Shown here one piece after another: positions 8,861 through 17,335 of a stretch of 64,000 nt of DNA. How positions within the stretch are numbered: position 1 is the stretch's first letter; each line of letters starts with the position of its first letter. The notes beneath the pieces were generated by a model. The model was not told the origin of the DNA, did no database searches, and worked only from the letters and a program-made list of their open reading frames with translations. The stretch comes from Streptomyces sp. NBC_00289. Lineage in GTDB: Bacteria; Actinomycetota; Actinomycetes; Streptomycetales; Streptomycetaceae. Made by a program: the position numbers and the translations under genes. The stretch covers positions 1 through 64,000 of the forward strand of contig NZ_CP108047.1 in the NCBI RefSeq assembly GCF_041435115.1, written 5' to 3'.

Positions 8861-9109
8861 GTGACCCAAGATCAAAAGGAGACGGCCGCTTCGGCCACGG
8901 TAGACGACACAGGCCACGAGAGGGCGTTCGGGGCCTTGCTGGCCTCGTTGTCCGACTGCTTCGCCCGCTCCGAGACCCGGGAGACGTTCGCGCGGATGAC
9001 CCGGGGCATGCTGATGGAGCTCGAGGACGTCAACTGCTGGAGCCTGGCCGAAGCGATCGGCGAGCGGGGCCCGCACCGCCTGCACCATCTGCTCTCCCGC
9101 GCGGTTTAG
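8861..9109 (+). pseudogene. N-terminal remnant of an IS701-family transposase
   Basis: The frame encodes 82 residues including FARSETRETFARMTRGMLME then LEDVNCWSLAEAIGERGPHR and LHHLLSRAV. This is the characteristic N-terminal block of Streptomyces IS701-family transposases, which are normally around 400 residues. It stops at a TAG at the point where the IS110 element begins, so the gene was cut by that insertion or by a later deletion. The rest of the gene is not found beyond the IS110 element. Confidence 0.75.
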
Positions 9110-10625
9110 AACGAAGTCATCCCGGGCCCTGGCGGGCCCGCCCCGCGGCCGGGAAAATCCGGGGTGGTGCCCGTCCGGATGACGTCGATGGAGCTTGGTG
9201 CCGAGTTGTGAGCCCGAAACGAAGTCGGACGCGGGGGCCGAGCGCAGGAGTCCAGTGATGTTGCCACGAGCACGCAAGAGAGCTTCTTCGAATCCTGTGG
9301 CCCCGGAAGGGCGGGCACCGTCACGCGAGCGGACGGGAAGGCAGGGGCGGGTATGGACGTGTTCGAAGAGCGGTGCGCCGGGGCCGACCTGGGCAAGGTG
9401 GACTGCAAGGTGTGCATCCGCGTGCCGGGGACGGGCAAGCGGGCCCGCCGTGAGGTACGCACGTTCTCCACGATGAGTGACGGCCTGCTGGAACTGCGGG
9501 ACTGGCTGCTGGAGAACAAGATCGCCAGGGTGGGCATGGAGGCCACGGCGTCGTACTGGAAACCGCTGTACTACCTGCTGGAGGCCACCGAGGGCATCGA
9601 ACCGTGGCTGCTCAATGCCCAGCACATCAAGACCGTGCCGGGCCGTAAGACCGACGTGAAGGACTGCCAGTGGATCTGCCGCCTGGTCGAGCACGGCCTG
9701 GTCCGGCCCAGCTTCGTGCCCCCGCGCGACATCCGGCAGCTGCGGGACCTGACCCGGTACCGCACCGAGACCGTCCGCGACCGGGCGAGGGACGTGAACC
9801 GGCTCGCGATGTTCCTTGAGGACGCCGGGATCAAGCTCAGCTCGGTGGTGTCCGACATCACCGGCCGCTCCGCCCGCGCGATGCTGGACGCCCTGGTCGC
9901 CGGGGAGCGCGACCCGCAGGTACTCGCGGCGCTGGCGCTGGGCCGGATGCGGGGCAAGGTCCCGCTGCTGACCCACGCGCTGGCCAACAGTTTTACCGGC
10001 CACCACGCGTTCATGGCCGCGGCGATGCTCCGGGCGATCGACGAGGCCGACGCCCGGATCACGCAGCTGAGCCAGGAGATCAACCGCCAGTTGCAGCCGC
10101 TTCAACAGCAGGTCGAACTGCTCATCACGATCCCCGGGGTCAGTCTGACCATCGCCCAGGTGATCATTGCCGAGACCGGGGTGGACATGGGCCGGTTCGC
10201 CACCGCCGGCCACCTCGCCTCCTGGGCGGGGATCTGCCCGGGTAACAACGAGTCCGCCGGGAAGCGGCTGTCCGGCCGGACCCGCCACGGCGACACCTGG
10301 CTCAAGACCGCTCTGTACATGGCGGGCTCCAGTGCCGCGCGCGCGAAGGGAACCTACCTCGGCGCGCAGTTCAGAAGGCTTGTGCCACACCGCGGCGTGA
10401 AACGGGCGACCGTCGCGGTCGGACATTCCATCCTGGTCGCCGCCTGGCACATCCTGCACGACCTCGTCCCCTACCAGGACCTCGGCGCCGACCACTTCAC
10501 CAACCGGCTCAGCAAGGAACGCCAGACCCGCCGCCTGCTCGCCCAACTCACAGCCCTCGGCCTCGACGTCACCGTCACGCCCCAAGAGGCCGCTTGAACT
10601 GCACCAACGCGAACCGTGTGCACGT
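9107..10625 (+). mobile_element. IS110-family insertion sequence (boundaries approximate)
   Basis: The element contains an intact DEDD transposase (9353-10597) preceded by a non-coding left end of about 240 bases. The left boundary is inferred from where IS701 homology stops (9106-9109), the right from where Tn3 homology begins on the other strand (about 10631). IS110 elements lack ordinary terminal inverted repeats, so ends cannot be read directly. A long non-coding left end fits the IS110 group, in which that region encodes the bridge RNA. Confidence 0.7.
9353..10597 (+). CDS. IS110-family transposase (RuvC-like DEDD recombinase)
   Basis: A 414-residue transposase. The N-terminal RuvC-like domain has D12 (GADLGK), E63 (GMEATASYW) and D101/D104 (KTDVKD), the DEDD set. 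The C-terminal transposase_20 domain includes IPGVSLTIAQVIIAETG, GHLASWAGICPGNNESAGK and an AGSSAARAKGTY segment carrying the expected serine. Length and motifs are complete, so it is probably active. The start ATG at 9353 follows GGCAGGGGCGGGT. The 578-residue frame on the opposite strand is a shadow. Confidence 0.93.
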   Translation: MDVFEERCAGADLGKVDCKVCIRVPGTGKRARREVRTFSTMSDGLLELRDWLLENKIARVGMEATASYWKPLYYLLEATEGIEPWLLNAQHIKTVPGRKTDVKDCQWICRLVEHGLVRPSFVPPRDIRQLRDLTRYRTETVRDRARDVNRLAMFLEDAGIKLSSVVSDITGRSARAMLDALVAGERDPQVLAALALGRMRGKVPLLTHALANSFTGHHAFMAAAMLRAIDEADARITQLSQEINRQLQPLQQQVELLITIPGVSLTIAQVIIAETGVDMGRFATAGHLASWAGICPGNNESAGKRLSGRTRHGDTWLKTALYMAGSSAARAKGTYLGAQFRRLVPHRGVKRATVAVGHSILVAAWHILHDLVPYQDLGADHFTNRLSKERQTRRLLAQLTALGLDVTVTPQEAA

Positions 10626-10630
10626 CATTT

Positions 10631-10888
10631 TCAAGAGAGCTGTTCGGCAACGAAGTCCACTATCCCGGTCGGCACCTCAGCCGGCGCAGTCACAAATGTC
10701 CCGAGCATCCGCACGGTGCCCCACTGCACCGCCCAGCCAAGGCGATTGTGCGGACGGCGCTTCGTCCCGGCCACCTCCAGTGCCACGCTGTCCAGCCGGA
10801 AGAACTCCTCCAGTTCCTGGGCGGACGGCTCCTCAGCGAACCGGCCGTACCGGGCGACCTGATCATCGGACAGATACTCAACAGACAC
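10631..10888 (-). pseudogene. N-terminal remnant of a Tn3-family transposase
   Basis: 85 residues beginning SVEYLSDDQVARYGRF, with HNRLGWAVQWGTVRMLGTF and IVDFVAEQL. This is the DUF4158 N-terminal block of Tn3-type TnpA, normally about 1000 residues. The frame is lost at about 10631, where the IS110 element abuts. No other Tn3 part, terminal repeat or resolvase is visible in the window. Confidence 0.75.
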
Positions 10889-10944
10889 AGCCCGTCACGC
10901 TAGGCACCCGCCGCGCCCAGTCCAGCAACAACGAGCCAGCTTCT

Positions 10945-11442
10945 CTAGCGTTCAATCCTGGAGGAATACCGGCGAGACCCCGCCTTCGGACGCCGAACCC
11001 GTACCTCGGTGCCGTCCAGGCGCGGCTCAACCCCCTTCGCGGTGGCGTAGGCGAAGACATCGGCCAGCGTGTGCAGGCGCAGTCCCGCCTCGCCGGGGAC
11101 CGCGAAGCCCCGCGCCGCCAGGAGCGGACGGATCTCATGGACGGCCCGCGTGACCGTGGAGCGGTCCACTCCGTAGAAGACGGCGAGGACGGCGTGCGGA
11201 AGCTGGAACCGCAGGATCACCAGGGCCGCGATCACCCGGTCGGTGAAGACCAGTTGATGGCTGGGCCCGCCGCCCTCTGCCCGCAGACGCTCATGGCCTC
11301 GGCGTTCGCCCAGCCGGGACTCCTCCCGCGCCATCCACGGGCCGGCCAACTCGGCTATGAGCGCCCCGAGTCGACGCCTCGAGATGCCGGTGCAGATACG
11401 ATGCGAGAGAGCCGTACGGGCCAAGGATCGCTTCACAACCAT
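10945..11442 (-). pseudogene. Truncated IS5-family transposase
   Basis: Reading leftward from the ATG at 11442, the product has SHQLVFTDRVIAALVILRFQ, then LPHAVLAVFYGVDRSTVTRA and the start of the DDE domain, LADVFAYATAKGVEPRLDGT followed by EVRVRRPKAG. Sequence after KAGSRRYSS departs from the family and stops at 10945, so the catalytic half is missing. The N-terminus and helix-turn-helix are intact. The frame continues upstream of 11442, but that part is not homologous. A 14-bp inverted repeat brackets the start codon. Confidence 0.72.
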
Positions 11443-11461
11443 CCAACCCGTACGGCTCTCC
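11405..11461. repeat. Inverted repeat bracketing the IS5-remnant start codon
   Basis: Arms GAGAGCCGTACGGG (from 11406) and CCCGTACGGCTCTC (ending 11460) are perfectly complementary, separated by about 27 bases that hold the ATG at 11440-11442. In minus-strand mRNA the start codon would sit in the loop. It may be a translation-control hairpin or the element's terminal structure. Confidence 0.65.
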
Positions 11462-11608
11462 TCACGTTCCAGACCAGCCGAAACCGCTGTCGTACACAAC
11501 GCCCTAAGGAAGATCACCAGTCGGCGCCAGTCCGATGCTCCAAGACGGAACTGTGTGCGGGCGGCTTTGAAGGATGCCGTCACAGCTCCGCGGGCGTATT
11601 GTCCGTTT

Positions 11609-12034
11609 ATGGGTGACGTGTGTTGTGAGTGGTGCGGGGCACTGTTCCCCGGGCCAGCGGCGCGTGGCCGCCGGTACTGCCGGCCGGCGCACCGGCAGGC
11701 GGCCTGGCGTGCACGGCGCCGCTGGCAGGAGGCGGCCTCGGCACGGGAAGAGGTGGTTGTGGCCGGTGAAGACCTGGTCTTCCAGGTACTGGCCGTTGTC
11801 CGGCAGGCCCAGCCGGCCTCGCCGAGGGTGCTGCCTGCGGGATGGCACTGCGCCACGGTGGTCCGTGTGCCGGACCTGGCCAGCCGGATGATCAGGGCAG
11901 CAGTGTGGGCAGATCGGCAGACCGGAGCCAGTTGGGCACAGATTGGCACGAGCCTGGGCATCAGTGCCGAGGCGGCTCGGGGCCGCTTCGGCCGCACACG
12001 TACAGCTACCGTGCCTGCTGGCAAGGCCGGGTGA
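11609..12034 (+). CDS. Small zinc-motif, helix-turn-helix protein coupled to a SpoIIE phosphatase
   Basis: A 141-residue protein. The N-terminus has CEWCGALFPGPAARGRRYC followed by HRQAAWRARRR, a CxxC...C...H pattern seen in small zinc-binding actinobacterial proteins. The C-terminus has ASWAQIGTSLGISAEAARGR, a plausible helix-turn-helix. The stop overlaps the GTG of the next gene (GTGA, 12031-12034), so translation is probably coupled. I chose the ATG at 11609; it lacks a Shine-Dalgarno and may be leaderless. The upstream in-frame extension runs through remnant DNA and is unlikely to be coding. A regulator or phosphatase partner is a reasonable guess, no more. Confidence 0.6.
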   Translation: MGDVCCEWCGALFPGPAARGRRYCRPAHRQAAWRARRRWQEAASAREEVVVAGEDLVFQVLAVVRQAQPASPRVLPAGWHCATVVRVPDLASRMIRAAVWADRQTGASWAQIGTSLGISAEAARGRFGRTRTATVPAGKAG

Positions 12035-14253
12035 GATCCGTGCAGCAGCCTGGTAATCCTGGAATCGAGTCCGGTCCCGGGCGTCTGGATGCCCTGATGA
12101 CTGATGTGGTGCGCGATACCAGCGCATCGATCGGCCTGCTGTATCTGCTGCCGCCCGGCGAGCGGGTGCTGGGGCTGGCGCTGGTGTCCGGCGCCTCACC
12201 GCGGCTGGCCGCGCCCTGGGCCCGCGTCCTGATGGACACTTCGACGCCGGTCAGCGACGCCGTGCGGCAGCGGCGTCTGGTGTGGCTGGCTAGCCGGGAG
12301 GAGGTGGCCAGCCGATACCCACAGCTGGGCTTCGTGCTGCCGTACGACTTCATGCTTGCCGCCGCCCCGCTGGCCAATGGCGGCCCCTCTGCATGGGGCG
12401 GGATCGCACTGCTGTGGCCGCTCTGGCACCCTCCGCAGCTCAGCCCGCATGAACACAACACGGTCACCAGATTCAGCCGGCACGCGGCAGACCTCCTTCA
12501 GCAGGCTGCCGGCGACGGCCGTCCGCTGCTGCCGCCCGCAGAGCCACGGCTGCTGCCGGCACCCCTGCACGAGGCCGATCCCGCCCAGGCCATGGACGCG
12601 CTCCGTTTCACCGAGCGCCTTCCGGTCGGCTGCTGCGCCCTCGCCCTGGACGGCCGGCTCACCTACATCAACCCCGCCGGTGCCGAACTCATGGGCGCCG
12701 GCGCCACCTCCCTCGTGGGCAGCCGCCCCTGGGAGGTACTGCTGTGGCTGCACGCCCCCGTCTTCGAAGAGTGCTACCGGTCGGCAGTGATCTCCCGCCA
12801 GCCGACCTCATTCACCGCTGTGCGCCCCCCGGACACACCGCTGCTCTTCCAGCTATACCCCGGCGACAGCGGCATCAGCGTCCACATCACCCCCGCCGCG
12901 CAGCAGGAAATCCCACCCCGCAAGAATGCACCATCGCGAGAAACGGTCAGTGCGGTGGCGCTTTATCACCTGACGCACCTGGCCGCCGCGCTCGCCGAGG
13001 CCGTAGACGTCCACAGTGTGGCCGATCTCGTCGCCGACCAAATCGTGCCCGCCTTCGGCCCACAGGGCCTGGTCCTCATGACCGCAGAGGAAGGCCGGCT
13101 GCACATCATCGGGCACCGCGGCTACAGCGCCGAGTTCGTCAGCCGCTTCGACGGAATGCCCCTGGCCGCCCCCACTCCGACCGCGCATGCCCTGGCCACC
13201 AACACCCCGGCCTTCTTCCCTACCTTCGCCGACTTCCAGCGCGCCTACCCCGGCGCGCCACGCTATGAGGGCAGAGGCGCCTGGGCCTTCCTGCCCCTGA
13301 CCGCCTCCGGCCGCCGCATCGGCTCTCTCGCCCTCTCCTACAACCAGCCCCAGCCCTTCCCCCCTGCCGAACGCGCCATCCTCACCTCCCTGGCCGGGCT
13401 CCTCGCCCAGGCCCTGGACCGCGCCCGCCTCTACGACGCCACCCACACCCTCGCCCACGCCCTCCAGACCGGCCTGCTGCCCCCGGTACTGCCCCGCATT
13501 CCTGGCCTGGACGCCGCCGCCCGCTATCTGCCCGCCGGGCACGGCACGGACATCGGCGGCGACTTCTACGACCTCATCCACACAACCCCCACCGCTACGG
13601 CAGTGATCGGCGACGTCCAGGGCCACAACCCCACCGCAGCCGCCCTCATGGGACAGGTCCGCACCGCCGTCCACGCCCACGCCACCACCGGCACCGCCCC
13701 CGGCGACCTCCTCGCCCGCACCAACCGCCTTCTCACCGACCTCGACCCCGGCCTGTTCACCAGCTGCCTGATCGCCCAGCTCGACCCCACCCACCACCGC
13801 GCAACCCTCGCCACCGCCGGACACCCCCCACCCCTGCTCCGCCACCCCGACGGACGAACCGAAATCCTCCGCCTGCCCCCCGGCCTTCTGCTCGGCATCG
13901 AACCTGAAGCCGACTACCCCACCACCAAGATCGACCTCCCGCCCGGCGCCGTACTCGCCCTGTACACCGACGGACTCGTGGAAGCCCCCGGCACCGACAT
14001 CGACGACACCACCCACGCCCTCGCCCAGCACCTCGCCCAGGCTCAGACCCAGGACCTGGACGACCTCGCCGACACCCTCATCCGCCACGCCGAACACTCC
14101 GCCCCCCGCCACGACGACATCGCCCTCCTCCTCATCCGCCCCTCGCCAGACCCGAGGCCCCTCACTCAACTTGACAGCGCCCGGCTGTTCACCGGCTTGC
14201 CCGCGCCCGAGCCTCCGATGTCATTCGCTGAAGTCCAGGCGCTGCTCACCTGA
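12031..14253 (+). CDS. GAF-PAS-GAF SpoIIE-family serine phosphatase with altered C-terminus
   Basis: A 740-residue signalling protein. Order: an N-terminal GAF-like domain (SIGLLYLLPPGERVLGLALV), a PAS domain (LPVGCCALALDGRLTYINPA at about residues 195-240), a second GAF domain (FGPQGLVLMTAEEGRLHIIG), then a PP2C/SpoIIE domain from LQTGLLPPVLPRIPGLDAAA. The metal-binding motif reads DIGGDFYD near residue 507 and a YTDGLVE motif lies further on. It should dephosphorylate a serine phosphoprotein, typically an anti-anti-sigma factor; none is visible nearby. The last 36 residues follow an IS6-type end (14146-14181) and are probably not native. The GTG start overlaps the upstream stop. Confidence 0.85.
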   Translation: MRSVQQPGNPGIESGPGRLDALMTDVVRDTSASIGLLYLLPPGERVLGLALVSGASPRLAAPWARVLMDTSTPVSDAVRQRRLVWLASREEVASRYPQLGFVLPYDFMLAAAPLANGGPSAWGGIALLWPLWHPPQLSPHEHNTVTRFSRHAADLLQQAAGDGRPLLPPAEPRLLPAPLHEADPAQAMDALRFTERLPVGCCALALDGRLTYINPAGAELMGAGATSLVGSRPWEVLLWLHAPVFEECYRSAVISRQPTSFTAVRPPDTPLLFQLYPGDSGISVHITPAAQQEIPPRKNAPSRETVSAVALYHLTHLAAALAEAVDVHSVADLVADQIVPAFGPQGLVLMTAEEGRLHIIGHRGYSAEFVSRFDGMPLAAPTPTAHALATNTPAFFPTFADFQRAYPGAPRYEGRGAWAFLPLTASGRRIGSLALSYNQPQPFPPAERAILTSLAGLLAQALDRARLYDATHTLAHALQTGLLPPVLPRIPGLDAAARYLPAGHGTDIGGDFYDLIHTTPTATAVIGDVQGHNPTAAALMGQVRTAVHAHATTGTAPGDLLARTNRLLTDLDPGLFTSCLIAQLDPTHHRATLATAGHPPPLLRHPDGRTEILRLPPGLLLGIEPEADYPTTKIDLPPGAVLALYTDGLVEAPGTDIDDTTHALAQHLAQAQTQDLDDLADTLIRHAEHSAPRHDDIALLLIRPSPDPRPLTQLDSARLFTGLPAPEPPMSFAEVQALLT
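14146..14181. repeat. Solo IS6-type terminus inside the phosphatase gene
   Basis: These 36 bases are identical to 19244-19279, the right end of the IS6-type element at 18402-19279. No transposase is attached here. The phosphatase frame reads through it, so its C-terminus was remodelled by IS6 activity or a deletion. Confidence 0.85.
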
Positions 14254-14300
14254 CGACTGGACGGCGAGCGGCTCCGTCCGTCCCTGCCACTACCTCCACC

Positions 14301-14347
14301 GATGCGCTGCGGCGCCTATTACGTCGTAATAGGCGCCGCAGCGCATC
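14301..14347. promoter_or_regulatory. 47-bp perfect palindrome, candidate partition site (core TTACG-T-CGTAA)
   Basis: Bases 14301-14323 and 14325-14347 are perfectly complementary around one central base. The core TTACGTCGTAA, embedded in GGCGCCTA...TAGGCGCC, recurs in variant form upstream of parA (16829-16902). Lying between the phosphatase and the convergent parB, it could also act as a bidirectional terminator. Recurrence of the same core on both sides of parAB favours a ParB-binding centromere. Confidence 0.6.
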
Positions 14348-14398
14348 GCTTCCCTAGTCCGCGTCACCGTGTCCCTGCACAGCCTGCAAGTGCGGATG

Positions 14399-15481
14399 TC
14401 AGCTGTCGTGGCTCGGGGAGGACTCGGCTTGCTGGTACAGGACCTTTTCGAATGCCGCCGGGTTCCGGTCCTTAGCCAGCCGATTGAGCATCTGAAGCAT
14501 CTCGAAGAAGGCCGGCTCCTCCATCTTCCGCGTCAAGTGCATGGCGATGAAGTACGGGTCGTCGTACGGCAGGGTGCGCGGCTGCTGTGGGGGCTCTGCT
14601 TGGTCCTCGAACTTAGAGACTCCAGTGTGGGAGCGCGGTTCGGGCACTGGTTTCCCGGTGCCGCTCTCGTTGTCCCACTCCCCCGCCCTGGTGTCGTCCG
14701 TCTTGTTTGCTGCCGTGCTGTCGGGCACCGCAGCTTTGGGTTGCCTCCCGGGCTTACGGTTCGGCTTCTCGGCTTCCTTCCTGGCGCGCTCGGCCTTCAG
14801 TTCTTCCAAGGCCGCCGCCTGCTGGTCGGCCTGCTTCCCTCCGACGGCGCGCAGCAGGTCGATGGGCTCCTGGCCGATGCGAGCCTGAAGTTCTTCGGTG
14901 AGGTTGAGCAGCGCCAGGCGTTGTGAGACCCATCCCTGGGAACGGTGGAGGCGTTTGGCCAGGGCCACCTGGCTGCCGTGGATGGCGAGGAGGCGTTGCA
15001 GTGCGCGGGCTTCATCGAGTTCGTCGAGGTCCTGGCGGTGGATGTTGGCGACGAGGGCGGATTCGAGGAGTTCCTCGGAGGTGGTGCCCTGGTCGTCACT
15101 CACCATGATCTTGAGGGTGGCGAGGCCGGCTTCGCGGGCGGCGGCGAGGCGGCTGCTGCCGTCGATGACGACGTGGCTGGTGTCGGGTTCGAGGTCTGCT
15201 TCACGCTCGGGGTTGGCCTTGATGTAGGCGTCGCGGTTCATGACCGTGATCGCCTGTTTCTGCCCGTGCGTCTTCAGGCTGCCCGCGAGGTCGGTGAGAT
15301 CTCCCAGGGTGGACCGGGGGTTGTCGGGGTTGAGACTGATGCGGCCAGTGGGCAGCTCGGTGGGCGGTGCTACGGCGTCGGTAGGGACTCCGGTCGCGGC
15401 GGCGACGGCCTGCCGGCGGGCGCTGACGGGGCGCACCGTGCCGCCGAATCGGCCGGCGCCCAGCTGATCGGCCTTGCTCAT
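14399..15481 (-). CDS. parB: ParB-like partition protein (first par module)
   Basis: A 360-residue ParB/RepB/Spo0J-family protein. The ParB N-domain includes NPDNPRSTLGDLTDLAGSLK, HGQKQAITVMNRD and a VVIDGSSRLAAAREAGLATL segment (the GERR-type box reads GSSR). The helix-turn-helix is HGSQVALAKRLHRSQGWVSQ followed by RLALLNL. A charged linker and a C-terminal segment (FFEMLQMLNRLAKDRNPAAF) complete it. Its start overlaps the parA stop (ATGA at 15478-15481), the standard coupled arrangement. It should bind the palindromes at 14301 and 16829-16902, which is an inference. Confidence 0.88.
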   Translation of the reverse strand: MSKADQLGAGRFGGTVRPVSARRQAVAAATGVPTDAVAPPTELPTGRISLNPDNPRSTLGDLTDLAGSLKTHGQKQAITVMNRDAYIKANPEREADLEPDTSHVVIDGSSRLAAAREAGLATLKIMVSDDQGTTSEELLESALVANIHRQDLDELDEARALQRLLAIHGSQVALAKRLHRSQGWVSQRLALLNLTEELQARIGQEPIDLLRAVGGKQADQQAAALEELKAERARKEAEKPNRKPGRQPKAAVPDSTAANKTDDTRAGEWDNESGTGKPVPEPRSHTGVSKFEDQAEPPQQPRTLPYDDPYFIAMHLTRKMEEPAFFEMLQMLNRLAKDRNPAAFEKVLYQQAESSPSHDS

Positions 15482-16740
15482 GCGATCTCCCGTGCCAGTG
15501 CGCGCATGCCGATCGCCTGCTGCGATTTGGGCGCGTACGACAGCAGAGGCTGCTTCATCCGTACTGCTTCCTTCTGCTCCTTGAGATCACCGATAAGACC
15601 GACGACCCGTGGATCCTTTATGTCCACCCATCCCTGAAGGGAGGAGGTGGCAATGAAGCCGCGGCGGGAGTCGTAGAGATTGACGACGATGCCGAGGTAG
15701 TCGATGTCGACCTGAAGGTCGTTGCGCAGGTCCTCGATCTGCGTGGTGAGCAGTTCGTAGGCGTCGGCGGAGCTGTCCTCGGCCTGCACGACGATCAGCG
15801 CTCCGGACTGGCCGAGCTTTTCGCCGTCGCGGCGGCGGCCATAGTAGGCGGCGGCGTCCATGCTCAGCCCCAGGCTGGGCGGGCAGTCGACGACGATCAC
15901 GTCGTAGTCGGCTTCGAGGGGAGCGAGGGCCCGCTCCAGGGCGGCTTCTCGGGCGCGCACGGCCGAGAGGCGTACGTCGAGGAGGAAGGCATCGTTGCAT
16001 GCGGGCAGCAGGTGGAGCCGGCCGTCGAAAGTGTCGTCCGCGATGGAGACGATGAGGTCGCGTAGGTCGCCTTTGGGGTCACCCGCCATATGGGTGGTCA
16101 GGCTGTCACCGTTCATCGGCAGGGGAGTGGCACCGAGTTGATTGGTGAGGTGGCACTGCGGGTCGAAGTCGACGAGGAGGACCCGCAGTCCGAGGCCGGG
16201 CAGGTTCTCGATGTCGAGCGGGTCGCTGGCCGGCTCGCTGTCGGCCTGGGTTTCGCTGGAGCGCAGGGCTTTGGCGAGTGCCTTGGCCACTCGGACCGCT
16301 TGGAGTGAGTTGGGGTCTTCGGCGAGTGCTTCACCCAGGCCTGCGGTGATGGCGGTCTTGCCGACGCCGCCCTTCTGGTTGCAGACGATGATGCGGCGGG
16401 TGATCTCAGGCCGCTCAACATCCGGTGCCGGGTTCGAGTCGAGCCAGAGCTGGACGGACTGGGCCAGACCCTGGATCAGGGAGACGCGCCGGTCGGTGGT
16501 GATCTGACGGAACTCCTCCCACTGGCCCGGGGGGAGGAAGGTCGAGAAGGAGTCGGCGCCGGCGGTGTCGACGGTGGCCGGCGTGGATGCCAGGCCGCAC
16601 CAGTCGTTGATGCCCTGTTCGACGGCCGCCTGAATCTCAATGCCGTGCTGGGCGGCTCTGATTTTGAGGTTCTGCCGGAGCCATCCCGGCAGTTTGGAGA
16701 CGACCTTCTCGCGGTCGCTGGAGGTGGCTGGAGAGCTCAT
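15478..16740 (-). CDS. parA: ParA-like partition ATPase (first par module)
   Basis: A 420-residue ParA with a deviant Walker A KGGVGKT at residues 123-129, LLVDFDPQCHLTNQLG (Walker A') and VIVVDCPPSLGLSMD (Walker B). An N-terminal extension of about 110 residues begins DREKVVSKLPGWLRQNLKIR, a motif shared with the second ParA at 57769 (EKVVAKLPVQLRRELKIR). The two are therefore homologues of the same plasmid subfamily. I chose the ATG at 16740, where homology with the second ParA begins; the frame is open to 16821. A short extra loop (ALAKALRSSETQADSEPASD) sits after Walker A. Confidence 0.88.
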   Translation of the reverse strand: MSSPATSSDREKVVSKLPGWLRQNLKIRAAQHGIEIQAAVEQGINDWCGLASTPATVDTAGADSFSTFLPPGQWEEFRQITTDRRVSLIQGLAQSVQLWLDSNPAPDVERPEITRRIIVCNQKGGVGKTAITAGLGEALAEDPNSLQAVRVAKALAKALRSSETQADSEPASDPLDIENLPGLGLRVLLVDFDPQCHLTNQLGATPLPMNGDSLTTHMAGDPKGDLRDLIVSIADDTFDGRLHLLPACNDAFLLDVRLSAVRAREAALERALAPLEADYDVIVVDCPPSLGLSMDAAAYYGRRRDGEKLGQSGALIVVQAEDSSADAYELLTTQIEDLRNDLQVDIDYLGIVVNLYDSRRGFIATSSLQGWVDIKDPRVVGLIGDLKEQKEAVRMKQPLLSYAPKSQQAIGMRALAREIA

Positions 16741-16828
16741 GAAGGACACCTTACTAACGCGCATGATCTTTTGCAGCATCGACACGTTAGCTAGACGTAG
16801 TTGATGAGCCCCCGAGACCAAGCCACCT

Positions 16829-16902
16829 GTCCTGCGGCGCTATTACGCGTAATTGCGCCGCAGGACGCAGCCCACCCTGAGATGCCTATTACGCCGTAAT
16901 AG
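16829..16902. promoter_or_regulatory. Two palindromes upstream of parA (core TTACG-N0/1-CGTAA)
   Basis: The first, 16829-16866, has outer arms GTCCTGCGGCGC/GCGCCGCAGGAC around TTACGCGTAA. The second, 16886-16902, is CTATTACGCCGTAATAG. Both share the TTACG...CGTAA core with the 47-bp palindrome at 14301. Their location 90-160 bases before the parA start fits autoregulatory operators, partition sites, or both. Confidence 0.65.
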
Positions 16903-17004
16903 CCTCGAGGAGCAGTCCCGCTGGGGCGACACTCCGGTTGTGATCTTGTCCCGTCTCACTCATCGAGTCGTTGCTCAACGAACCGGGTCATCCGGGCTTC
17001 TGTC

Positions 17005-17169
17005 TCAGCGAACCCGGTCGCCGGCTGAGCGGGGCTGGGGCTGGATGGCTTTCCTGATCGTCTTGCGGTCCACTCCCAACGACGCGGCCAGCTCGCTCTC
17101 GGAGCGGCCCGCATACCAGTGGACGTAGATCTCGGTCACATCGACCACGTTGAACGTTCTCCTTGCCAT
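17005..17169 (-). pseudogene. IS21-type IstA N-terminal remnant
   Basis: Reading leftward from the ATG at 17169: MARRTFNVVDVTEIYVHWYA, then GRSESELAASLGVDRKTIRK. This is the N-terminal helix-turn-helix of IstA-like IS21-family transposases, which are about 400-500 residues. It ends after about 54 residues at 17005. No istB is present. Confidence 0.65.
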
Positions 17170-17335
17170 CGTGCGCTTCCCTCGACCTCGAACCACTGAT
17201 CGAGGAAGCGTCCGCCTTGTCGACGGCCAGGACTATGACCTCCGCCACCCGTCGTCCCCATGGGGAATTACGGGCTCTGTCGCTGATCTTGTTTGCGCCG
17301 TGAGGCGCTGTTGGTTCGAGTGGAGGTGAAAGACC

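Noticed and set aside
8785..9258. Membrane-like start (LIVMVSAVMGVGAGMWTAAP) before the IS701 remnant
   Set aside because: Only about 25 plausible residues before the frame runs into mobile DNA. Possibly a cut small gene, but too little to support.
8849..10585. 578-residue open frame opposite the IS110 transposase
   Set aside because: Shadow frame; the sense strand encodes a complete transposase.
12853..14169. 438-residue Gly/Val-rich frame opposite the SpoIIE phosphatase
   Set aside because: Low-complexity antisense of a GC-rich gene.
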